DNA from: Verrucomicrobiales bacterium
GTDB taxonomy: Bacteria; Verrucomicrobiota; Verrucomicrobiia; Verrucomicrobiales; Akkermansiaceae
Reading direction: 5' to 3'
Assembly (NCBI GenBank): GCA_003527555.1
Contig: DPWT01000189.1
Location: forward strand, 1 to 19,985
Length of the DNA stretch: 19,985 bases
Part shown: in pieces, positions 8,151 through 15,200 of the stretch
Layout of the letters: each line of letters opens with the position of its first letter
Position numbering within the stretch: the stretch's first letter is position 1
Notes under the pieces: model-generated
Told to the model about the DNA's origin: nothing
The model's input: the letters and a program-made list of their open reading frames with translations, nothing else
The model's database searches: none
Made by a program: the position numbers and the translations under genes

Positions 8151-8207
8151 TGTGGCCACAGTTTGGAAGATACTTATGCAGAATGTTTTTTTGATGTTTG
8201 AAGATAC
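8151..8207 (-). promoter_or_regulatory. Leader of lnt with a palindrome and a repeated 12-13-mer
   Basis: The 61-bp gap between the mutase stop and the lnt start contains TGTGGCCACA (8151-8160), an exact 10-bp palindrome 1 bp before the start codon. It also contains two copies of GTTTG(G)AAGATAC (8161-8173 and 8196-8207, plus-strand reading) that differ by one inserted G and begin 35 bp apart. These may be regulator sites or a small duplication. No function is known. Confidence 0.35.
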
Positions 8208-8210
8208 AAT

Positions 8211-10142
8211 TTACGCCATACGTGATTGAGCATCCTCTTCCAGTGCTAACCATAGCGATTCCAGACCCGCAGCCACACTGGCTTTACTTGCCTCTAAGTC
8301 ATCGGATGGCGCGTCCTTTCCAAACAGGTAATACTTAATCTTAGGCTCCGTTCCAGATGGGCGCACCGCACAGGACCTACCGTCATCGAGGTCAATGATA
8401 AGCATTCCCTCTTTCGGAATAGGATCACCTTCCACATCTTCAAAGTCATCTTTAGAAAAATCACGAATGCGACTAACAGATACCCCGTCAATTTTGGTCG
8501 GTGGGTTTTGAGAATATGATGCTGCTAGCGATTTGATCTGTGCCGCACCATCAGCACCCTCCATGACCATCGCTTTCCCTATCTCTAAATGGTAGCCAAA
8601 CTGGCGGTAAAGATCATCCATAAGTGCAGCTAGGCTTTTTCCCTCACTCTTGGCGAAGGCAGCAAGCTCAGCAAACATTACCGCAGCGCCATTGCCATCT
8701 TTGTCACGGATGGTATCGGTTCCCAAGTAGCCGTAACTTTCCTCGCCACCAAAGATGAAAAAGCGTGAATATTCCAGGCGTATGTCACGACTTTGCTCAG
8801 ATGTGAGCTTACGGTAATCGCCTTTTTTGTCAGCTGGAATAGAGTCCTCATATTTTTGCAGCTTATCGGCAATATACTTAAACCCAGTCAGCGTGTCCAC
8901 GATACCAACACCATACTTTTCAGCAATAGCACGCTGAAGCTCAGTCGTGACAAATGTTTTGATTAACACCGCACGGCTACGGTTTGAGTCGTTGATGACA
9001 CCTTGCTCAAAAAGTGTCTTAGTTCGATACCACGCCATCAGCGAGCCTATCTGATTACCTGTAAGCAGTTGCATCTTACCCTCGTCATTTCTTACCGCCA
9101 CCCCCATACGATCACAGTCGGGGTCGGTGCCAATGACGATTTCTGCATCCTCTTTTTCTGCCAGCTCAATACCCATAGCTAATGCAGGTGCATTTTCTGG
9201 GTTTGGAGAATCAACCGTTGGAAACCGCCCATCCTGCACATCCTGCTCTGGAACCGTAAATACCTCAAAGCCGAGATCCGTAAGCAGGGGTACGATGCAA
9301 TGCCCTCCGGTTCCGTGCAAGTTCGTGAATACCACCTTAGCCCCACCACCCTCTAACAAATCGGGCCTAAGCAGTAGTGTCTTGGCATCCGCTTCATAGA
9401 TACGGTCCATGTCTGCGCCGAGCACATGAAGAGTGCCTTGGTCGGAAACAGGATCGTAATCCTCACTAGTTATTGCATTCACCTCAGTGATTACGCCTGT
9501 GGCGTTTGGCTCTACAAGCTGTGCGCCTTGATTAAAGTATGCTTTGAAGCCATTATCATGCGCTGGGTTATGGCTAGCTGTGAGAACAACGCCAGCATCA
9601 GCATTGAGCGCGCGGATTGCGTAGGAAATTTCTGGAGTGGCACGTGGGCCATCAAACAAATACACGTCGCAGCCGAGATCAGTGCAAATTTTTGCGCAAA
9701 ACTCAGCGAAATCCCGTGAAAAGTGACGGGTATCGTGGCCGAGCACAAACGCTGGCTTACGATCCTCACTCAGCTCAGCAAGATAGCTCTTCAGGTAGAT
9801 GATCATACCGCGGATCGCACGGCTGACGTTGTAAAAATTCATTGATGCCGTTCCCACACATGGATGCTCGGGTCGCCCGTTGGGTCCTCCTACCCCTTGC
9901 TCGGCTGAGGTAATCACACGTCCAATCGTCCTGCCTCTGAGCCCACCGGTTCCAAATGCGAGCGTCTTGAAAAACCGGTCGTTCAGCTCTTTCCACTCAG
10001 CATGTTGAACCAATTCATCGATGGCAGCCGCCGCCACCGGACTACTCGTGCCATCAAGTAAGGCAAGGATGTTATCACGCGACGATTCAAGCAGGTGATC
10101 CGCCGCAACCGCTTCGTTTAAGGATGAAGATAAATCAGACAT
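8211..10142 (-). CDS. Phosphoglucomutase / phosphomannomutase (alpha-D-phosphohexomutase, PGM2-like)
   Basis: It interconverts hexose (possibly pentose) 1- and 6-phosphates (5-phosphates for pentoses), feeding nucleotide-sugar and glycan synthesis. All four signatures of the family are present. Counted from the chosen start (643 residues), they are the phosphoserine loop TASHNPAHDNGFKAYF (S190), the metal loop TDPDCDRMG (D340, D342, D344), the sugar loop GGEESYGY (about 465) and the phosphate loop RPSGTEPK (about 594). Length and motif style fit the PGM2/PgcA-type branch. I chose the ATG at 10142 (SDLSSSLNEAVAADHLL) instead of the in-frame ATG at 10220. The longer version would overlap the divergent methyltransferase and translate a heptad repeat tract. 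Sugar specificity cannot be settled from sequence. Confidence 0.93.
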   Translation of the reverse strand: MSDLSSSLNEAVAADHLLESSRDNILALLDGTSSPVAAAAIDELVQHAEWKELNDRFFKTLAFGTGGLRGRTIGRVITSAEQGVGGPNGRPEHPCVGTASMNFYNVSRAIRGMIIYLKSYLAELSEDRKPAFVLGHDTRHFSRDFAEFCAKICTDLGCDVYLFDGPRATPEISYAIRALNADAGVVLTASHNPAHDNGFKAYFNQGAQLVEPNATGVITEVNAITSEDYDPVSDQGTLHVLGADMDRIYEADAKTLLLRPDLLEGGGAKVVFTNLHGTGGHCIVPLLTDLGFEVFTVPEQDVQDGRFPTVDSPNPENAPALAMGIELAEKEDAEIVIGTDPDCDRMGVAVRNDEGKMQLLTGNQIGSLMAWYRTKTLFEQGVINDSNRSRAVLIKTFVTTELQRAIAEKYGVGIVDTLTGFKYIADKLQKYEDSIPADKKGDYRKLTSEQSRDIRLEYSRFFIFGGEESYGYLGTDTIRDKDGNGAAVMFAELAAFAKSEGKSLAALMDDLYRQFGYHLEIGKAMVMEGADGAAQIKSLAASYSQNPPTKIDGVSVSRIRDFSKDDFEDVEGDPIPKEGMLIIDLDDGRSCAVRPSGTEPKIKYYLFGKDAPSDDLEASKASVAAGLESLWLALEEDAQSRMA

Positions 10143-10155
10143 TTCGGCTGGATGG

Positions 10156-10183
10156 TTATTGGTCATTGGCCAATAGTCAATAG
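10156..10183. repeat. Four tandem degenerate heptanucleotide repeats in a divergent promoter gap
   Basis: Read on the plus strand the tract is TTATTGG, TCATTGG, CCAATAG, TCAATAG. These are two pairs of 7-mers, the second pair being close to the reverse complement of the first, so the tract is also an imperfect palindrome centred on TTGGCCAA. It fills half of the 52-bp gap between the mutase and methyltransferase starts. It resembles the heptameric short tandem repeats known from cyanobacterial intergenic DNA, by memory of that class only. Confidence 0.55.
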
Positions 10184-10194
10184 CCATCAACCCC

Positions 10195-11088
10195 ATGACA
10201 AAATCACTCGCACACGCCATCCATCAGCGAAGTCACCTACTCAATGACCACACCAACGCACTGCGGCTCGTCGATGCTGCGGGTGATGGTCTGCCGGATT
10301 TGTTCCTCGACACCTTCGCGGACACGTGGCTGGTCTCCACGCGCACTAACTACCTCGACCGCGAAGTCAAATCATGGCTCATCAAGCAAGAAAAATCCTG
10401 CTACTGGAAACAGCTCGATCAGCACGAAAAAGAATCCCCCAGCCACATCGCGGGCCCAGTGCAGAACGAGACATTCATTGCGCGGGAGAATGGGGTGAAC
10501 TACCGTATCGATTTCCAAGCGGGCTATTCGCAAGGGATCTTCCTCGACCAGCGGCTGAACCGACAACGAGTCCGTGAGTTTTCTGCCGCAGGAAAGACCG
10601 TACTTAACACCTTTGCTTATACAGGTGCTTTTTCCGTCTGTGCTGCACTCGGCGGTGCAACTACGACAACGCTCGATCTTTCCCAAGTTTACCTCGACTG
10701 GGCACGCGATAATTTCACTGCAAACGATCTCGATCCCGAAGACCACTACTTCTGCAAAGGAGACACCTTTCACTGGCTCAAACGCTTCGCGCGTCAGGGA
10801 AGAAAATTCGATGGTATCGTATTAGATCCGCCCACTTTCTCACGCGACGATAAAGGTAAGGTTTTTCGTGTGGAAAAAGACTACGCCCACCTTGTCGCTC
10901 TCGCACACGCATGCCTTGCACCAGATGGCTGGATCCTCTGCTGCACGAATTGCCGCAAGCTCGACCCACGTGATTTTGCATACATGATTAGAGAAGGAGC
11001 CTCTGGTAAAAAACTTACCTCGCTAGTAATGCCGGAGGAATATACAGGTGAGGATTACCTGAAGTCGGTTTGGGTCAGCAATCAGTGA
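10195..11088 (+). CDS. Short RlmI-like class I SAM-dependent methyltransferase
   Basis: A 297-residue member of the RlmI/RlmK group (COG1092), rRNA cytosine-5 methyltransferases. Seen in order: TNALRLVDAAGDGLPDLFLD (about 16-39), the family block YSQGIFLDQRLNRQRV (about 111-126), SAM motif I VLNTFAYTGAFSVCAALGGA (about 136-155), the acidic LDLS strand end, and the catalytic-loop type motif VLDPPTFS (about 209). CCTNCRKLDP lies in the last strand region. The N-terminal PUA RNA-binding domain of E. coli RlmI (about 70 residues) is absent, and the protein starts directly at the linker before the catalytic part. Substrate may be rRNA or another RNA. It starts divergently 52 bp from the mutase gene, and the heparinase-like gene follows 37 bp downstream. 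Confidence 0.85.
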   Translation: MTKSLAHAIHQRSHLLNDHTNALRLVDAAGDGLPDLFLDTFADTWLVSTRTNYLDREVKSWLIKQEKSCYWKQLDQHEKESPSHIAGPVQNETFIARENGVNYRIDFQAGYSQGIFLDQRLNRQRVREFSAAGKTVLNTFAYTGAFSVCAALGGATTTTLDLSQVYLDWARDNFTANDLDPEDHYFCKGDTFHWLKRFARQGRKFDGIVLDPPTFSRDDKGKVFRVEKDYAHLVALAHACLAPDGWILCCTNCRKLDPRDFAYMIREGASGKKLTSLVMPEEYTGEDYLKSVWVSNQ

Positions 11089-11125
11089 AAGAAGAACCCA
11101 TACGCGTGGTATTTTATGAGTAACT

Positions 11126-12910
11126 ATGCGCGTTTGTTTGCTATTGCTGATTCTGTTGAGCTCCCTTCCTATCTCGGATGCATGTAACCTGACTACACAC
11201 CCAAGAATTCTGTTTACCAAAACAGAGGAAGCAGCGGTGAAGAAACGTATTAAATCGGACCCGCTCGCTGCAGATATCTACAAGGAACTCGTCAGGCGTG
11301 CTGATCTTGCAATTAATTTTCCCACCTGTCGGTATCACATTCCCGATGGTAAACGCCTCCTCCGCGAAAGCCGTCACGCGCTGGGCGTTATTCTACACTC
11401 ATCCATGGCTTGGCGACTCAGCGGTGAAAAAAAATATTTCGACCGATCAGTTAGGGAACTCGATGCCGCATGTGCATTGAAGGATTGGAATACCTCACAT
11501 TTCCTAGACACCGGTGAGATGTCCACGGCTGTGGCAATTGGCTACGACTGGCTATATCACAAGCTTACCCAGGAGCAGCGTGATCGCTACAGTAATGCAT
11601 TGCGGATAAAGGGCCTGAATCCCGCACGCTCAAGCTACACTGACAAGAAAAAAGCGTGGTGGACAGATGGTAGAAACAACTGGGCACAGGTCTGCGCCAC
11701 TGGATTGCTATTCGCAGAACGTGCCTTAGAAAAAAAAGGAGACCCGCTTCACCCGGCGCGCGCTGGCGCACTGGCGACACTCAAAAAATGCCACAAGTTC
11801 TACATGCCCAGCGGCGCCTATCCGGAGGGTCCAAGCTACTGGCATTACGGGTCTAATTACCACGTGCTAGGGCTGGCACTGATCCGATCTGACTCAACAA
11901 AACCATGCCTTCCCATCCCACCAGAATTCAAAACCTCACCACTTTTCATCGAACACCTTACCGGCCCCACGGGTTACGTGTTTAATTTTGCTGACGCCAA
12001 CCCAACAAGGAGTCGTGTCACAGCCGCACAATCTTGGATGGCTAGAGAATTTAACCATCCGGCAACATGCCAATACCTGCGCGCCAAACTCAAAAAAGAC
12101 ATCTCGGGAAATCCCCGCTATAAATATGGAGGCAGTGACCGGTTATTTCCACTTCACCTGTTGTGGTTGCCTCAGGCATCTGAAAAAGAAGCTCCACTAT
12201 TGCCACTCGACTCTGACTGGCGAGGCAGCCAGCCTATCGCGACATTCCGAACTGATTGGAGCACCAAAAATGCTCTCTATTTTGCCATCAAAGGTGGTTA
12301 TCCAGGTGCGAGTCACGGACAGATGGATGTGGGCACGTTTGTTCTGGAATCCGACGGTATTCGCTGGGCACATGACCTCGGCTCAGATAATTACAACATG
12401 CCAGGATACTTTAGGGATAAACGCTGGAATTATTTCCGCCTCACCAACAGAAGTCATAATACGCTTATGATTGGCGACAAGCTGCAGAACCCCAATGCTT
12501 CTCCCTGTCCAATGACTCATTTTAGTAGTGAAAAGGATCAAGGCACCACCAGCTTTGATCTGACATCCGCCTACCAAGGGCAAGCAGAAAAAGTGATCCG
12601 TAACTGCCAATTTGACCGGAAAAATCACAGCGTCACGGTAGCCGATAACATCATCAAACCAATAGACTCCGTAAGATGGGCAATCGTTACCTCAGCAGAA
12701 ATCCAGATCGTTGGGAAAACGGCAATTCTCAAGCAATCTGGCAAACAACTTCGACTTACTCGTAAAGATAATCATGGTGGCAACTGGACTGTGCTCGACG
12801 CCAAACCATCGCAAGACATCGAAAACCAGAACAAAGGGAAACGCATCCTCGCATTTACCGTGCCAGCGAGCAAGCAGCTCAACCTGAGTGTCATGTTTGA
12901 TCGTCCATAA
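11126..12910 (+). CDS. Secreted heparinase II/III-like polysaccharide lyase
   Basis: A 594-residue protein with a signal peptide (about 1-19, hydrophobic core VCLLLLILLSSLPI). The N-terminal part (about 25-350) has the features of an alpha/alpha toroid domain: HPRILFT, TAVAIGYDWLYHKL, DGRNNWAQVCATG and YPEGPSYWHYGSNYH. The C-terminal part (about 365-594) is the heparinase II/III beta-sandwich, starting with FRTDW and GGYPGASHGQMDVGTFVLES. Likely active-site residues by family comparison are N185, Y238 or Y241, and H397, with H444 in RLTNRSHNTL. Such lyases cleave uronic-acid polysaccharides (heparan sulfate, alginate, ulvan-like or related) by beta-elimination. The exact substrate and PL family cannot be assigned here. 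The residues before C20 (SDA) do not make a good lipobox, so soluble periplasmic or secreted location is more likely. It lies 37 bp after the methyltransferase and 47 bp before the ADO-like gene. Confidence 0.85.
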   Translation: MRVCLLLLILLSSLPISDACNLTTHPRILFTKTEEAAVKKRIKSDPLAADIYKELVRRADLAINFPTCRYHIPDGKRLLRESRHALGVILHSSMAWRLSGEKKYFDRSVRELDAACALKDWNTSHFLDTGEMSTAVAIGYDWLYHKLTQEQRDRYSNALRIKGLNPARSSYTDKKKAWWTDGRNNWAQVCATGLLFAERALEKKGDPLHPARAGALATLKKCHKFYMPSGAYPEGPSYWHYGSNYHVLGLALIRSDSTKPCLPIPPEFKTSPLFIEHLTGPTGYVFNFADANPTRSRVTAAQSWMAREFNHPATCQYLRAKLKKDISGNPRYKYGGSDRLFPLHLLWLPQASEKEAPLLPLDSDWRGSQPIATFRTDWSTKNALYFAIKGGYPGASHGQMDVGTFVLESDGIRWAHDLGSDNYNMPGYFRDKRWNYFRLTNRSHNTLMIGDKLQNPNASPCPMTHFSSEKDQGTTSFDLTSAYQGQAEKVIRNCQFDRKNHSVTVADNIIKPIDSVRWAIVTSAEIQIVGKTAILKQSGKQLRLTRKDNHGGNWTVLDAKPSQDIENQNKGKRILAFTVPASKQLNLSVMFDRP

Positions 12911-12957
12911 GTTCACTTTTGAATGCACTACTCATTTCGTTGTGCTAGCATATCTCT

Positions 12958-13683
12958 ATGGACGACTACAACCGCCGACAGTTCATCCGCACTTCCTTGC
13001 CAGGTTTTTTGGGCTTAGGGATGGCACTTCCCGCTATCACAGCACTCGCGACACGTGCGAACGCGTGTCATGGCAGGATCCCCTCTGACGGGAAAATTAA
13101 CTGGGATGCTTTCCTAACAGAAGTTGAAAAAGAAGCCGCCAAACAGCACCTCGATAACTGGAGCGAACAGGCGTATGTAAAAAAAGCCGCCGCTCTAATG
13201 GCGCAATTGAACCTTCAAGACCCAGCACTTGAAGAAGCGTTTAAAAACACAAAAAAAGGATTAGGAAACAAACGTGTCGATTTCTACAAACTCGAAAAAC
13301 AACGTGTCTTTGAAGTCTGCATGCTCCAGTTCGAACAAGGTGAGCAGATTAAGCACCATGACCACCCCGGCATGACTGGCGTCATCCTCTGTGCCACCGG
13401 TAGGACCGACGTTTGGAACTATGATTTGTTAGGAAAGCGTAATGACAGCAAAAACGTGTTACTCAAAGAAACCTCCCACGCCCTTCTCACCAAAGGTAAG
13501 GTCTCAACACTCACATCCAAGGAACGCAATATCCACCGGCTAAAAGCACAAAACCTAACCCAGCTGATTGATATTTTTGCGCCACCTTACAACAAAGAGC
13601 GCGCACGTAACAGCAGCTGGTTCAATGTCGATCCAGAGCCATTTCAAGGCTACAATAAAATTTACGAGGCAACCAAACGCTAA
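12958..13683 (+). CDS. Tat-exported cupin of the ADO/PCO thiol dioxygenase family
   Basis: A 241-residue protein. Residues 1-36 are a twin-arginine signal (NRRQFIRTSLPGFLGLGMA, possible cleavage after A36). The rest matches the PCO_ADO cupin family (cysteamine dioxygenase and plant cysteine oxidases). Seen are EQIKHHDHPGMTGVILCATG (metal ligands H134 and H136, with the family's HDHPGM block), then WNYDLL, then NIHRLKA with third ligand H193, then the family's LIDIFAPPYN. Members use non-haem Fe(II) and O2 to oxidise thiols such as cysteamine or N-terminal cysteine to sulfinates. The Cys-Tyr pair proposed to cross-link in human ADO appears to be replaced here (segment NSSWFN near 218-223). Export is unusual, because characterised members are intracellular. 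The SDR gene follows 12 bp later. Family assignment is fairly firm; substrate is unknown. Confidence 0.78.
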   Translation: MDDYNRRQFIRTSLPGFLGLGMALPAITALATRANACHGRIPSDGKINWDAFLTEVEKEAAKQHLDNWSEQAYVKKAAALMAQLNLQDPALEEAFKNTKKGLGNKRVDFYKLEKQRVFEVCMLQFEQGEQIKHHDHPGMTGVILCATGRTDVWNYDLLGKRNDSKNVLLKETSHALLTKGKVSTLTSKERNIHRLKAQNLTQLIDIFAPPYNKERARNSSWFNVDPEPFQGYNKIYEATKR

Positions 13684-13695
13684 ATCACTACCAAC

Positions 13696-14397
13696 ATGTC
13701 ACTCACGGGAAAAATCATTCTTGTAACCGGCGCGTCATCAGGCATCGGCCGCGCCACCTCCAAGAGGCTGCTTAAAAAAGGCGCCAAAGTTCTCGGTTTA
13801 TGCCGCAACACATCTGAATTGATCAACGGCGTTAAACCAATCCAGTGCGACCTTGCCGACGCAGACGCTATCAACACTGCATTCACCGATATACTCAAAC
13901 TCGATGTCATCATCAACAATGCCGGATTTGCATTACTATCTCGAATTTCCGATGGCAACCCCGCGGATTGGGAAGCAATGTGGCGCGTGAACGTACAAGC
14001 ACTCACAATTTGCTGCCAAAAAGCACTTCCATTACTTCCTGAAAATGCCGGACAGATCATCAACATCTCTAGCATGAGTGGCCACAGAGTACCTCCATCC
14101 GGTGGATTCTACGCGCCTACCAAGTTTGCAGTTCGCGCCGTGACTGATGCACTGCGCTCAGAACTTCGAGCAGATGGGAAAAAAACTCGGGTCGCATCAG
14201 TTTCCCCCGGCTTTGTTGATACCCCCTTACTCAACAACTATTTCAAAGGCCGAGAAAATGACTTGGAAAAAACCAAGGCTTCAATGCAGATGCTCACACC
14301 CGATGATGTCGCAGATTCTATCATGCATATCCTAGAAACTCCTCTGCATGTCGAAATCACAGATATTCAAATGCGTAGCGCTGATCAAATTGGTTAG
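13696..14397 (+). CDS. Short-chain dehydrogenase/reductase (classical SDR)
   Basis: A 233-residue cytoplasmic oxidoreductase. It shows the Rossmann cofactor motif TGASSGIG (11-18), the D52 acidic region CDLAD, NNAG (74-77), a catalytic serine in INISSMSG (S125/S126), and Y139 and K143 in the YxxxK motif (FYAPTKFAVRA). SPGFVDTPL follows as usual. Arginine at the end of the second strand (LCRNTS) suggests NADP(H) preference. This layout resembles YdfG/serine-3-dehydrogenase-type reductases, but the substrate is unknown. It lies 12 bp after the ADO-like gene, so the two are probably co-transcribed and might be translationally coupled. This close spacing does not by itself show a shared pathway. 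Confidence 0.92.
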   Translation: MSLTGKIILVTGASSGIGRATSKRLLKKGAKVLGLCRNTSELINGVKPIQCDLADADAINTAFTDILKLDVIINNAGFALLSRISDGNPADWEAMWRVNVQALTICCQKALPLLPENAGQIINISSMSGHRVPPSGGFYAPTKFAVRAVTDALRSELRADGKKTRVASVSPGFVDTPLLNNYFKGRENDLEKTKASMQMLTPDDVADSIMHILETPLHVEITDIQMRSADQIG

Positions 14398-14581
14398 GTT
14401 TTCATGCGCATGGGTATGCAATGGGCATTATCCATATCAACAAATGCCTCTTAAGATTAATACGTCGGACACACAGATTCTGGAACTCCTCAACGATCTC
14501 ACTATAACTTAACTGGCGACTTTGGCACATATACCAAACATGCCCATCAGGCTCACTGATGCACTTCTGCAGGGTCTATTC
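14398..14581. other. Intergenic gap between convergent genes
   Basis: No coding frame of note is seen in these 184 bp. It holds a 10-bp palindrome CATGCGCATG just after the SDR stop, a small inverted repeat TTTGG/CCAAA (14521-14538), and the hairpin listed separately. No T-rich tract follows any of them. Confidence 0.5.
14545..14561 (-). terminator. Small hairpin downstream of the C40 lipoprotein gene
   Basis: CATCAG and CTGATG form an exact 6-bp stem around a 5-base loop, about 20 bp past the stop of the minus-strand gene. There is no U-run after it, so a factor-independent terminator is doubtful. Confidence 0.25.
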
Positions 14582-15115
14582 CTAAAGCCCTCTTGGGTGA
14601 CGAACGTAATACCCATTTACGCCGCGCCGTTGAGGTTTCCATCTTGGCCCGGTTGATCGCCAAGATCCGCCCGTATCAAATCGAAGTCCCGCAATAACAA
14701 GAAATACATGCCCTTTGCGCACATATATGGTAACCCATTTACCATATCCTTTTTTACCATAATCAAAAAAGTTCTGCGAGACCAGAGGACGGTCGAGTTT
14801 ACCACCTGCATTGAGAACAAATGATGTGGCGCCTGAGCAATCATAACCACGATCATAAAAACTGCGGTGGCCGCCACCATAAATGTAGGGTTTTTCAGTG
14901 AGCGCATTTGCTGCCGCAATCATGCGCTTAACCCGACGTGGAGCACGTGGTGGTGCAGTCGCTTTACCGTTGGGTGCAATGTAAGCAGTATTTCCATAAT
15001 CAAAGCGATGGGTGAGATACCTCTCACTAGCTCGCATTTGTGATGAACACGAACTCAATGATACGAGCACAAAGCTCGCAGTAAATAATGTAAGAATGAT
15101 GGCTGTTGATTGCAC
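14582..15115 (-). CDS. C40 (NlpC/P60-like) cysteine peptidase lipoprotein
   Basis: A 177-residue protein with a lipoprotein signal (hydrophobic 5-20, lipobox L20-S-S-C23), so it is probably anchored to a membrane after acylation. The rest matches NlpC/P60-like peptidases that cut peptidoglycan stem peptides. Seen are the family entry PYIYGGGH, the nucleophile C93 in YDCSGATSFVLNAGG, and the histidine H136 in RKGHVFLVIAGLRFDTGG. The end (GPRWKPQ then VRHPRGL) matches a C40 subgroup found in several phyla. The start is GTG (15115). No in-frame ATG lies upstream and the next ATG (residue 27) would remove the signal, so GTG is preferred. The gene is divergent from the sulfatase across an 85-bp spacer and convergent with the SDR gene. 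It is a likely substrate of the Lnt pathway encoded in this window. Confidence 0.85.
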   Translation of the reverse strand: MQSTAIILTLFTASFVLVSLSSCSSQMRASERYLTHRFDYGNTAYIAPNGKATAPPRAPRRVKRMIAAANALTEKPYIYGGGHRSFYDRGYDCSGATSFVLNAGGKLDRPLVSQNFFDYGKKGYGKWVTIYVRKGHVFLVIAGLRFDTGGSWRSTGPRWKPQRRGVNGYYVRHPRGL

Positions 15116-15200
15116 ACAATTATCTAACCATGCTTAACCAATATAATCAATCCGCAAAAATATATCTTCACCCGCGGGAATCTTGCCTGTAGCCTGCGGT

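Noticed and set aside
10143..10220. N-terminal extension of the mutase to the ATG at 10220
   Set aside because: The added residues are a translation of the heptad tract, overlap the divergent methyltransferase start, and are not part of the mutase fold.
14403..14414. CATGCGCATG palindrome after the SDR stop
   Set aside because: Ten bases only, no U-run, and no second copy; expected by chance in a window this size.
15183..15200. TTG start for the sulfatase
   Set aside because: It adds six residues before the signal peptide; ATG 15201 gives a normal signal sequence.
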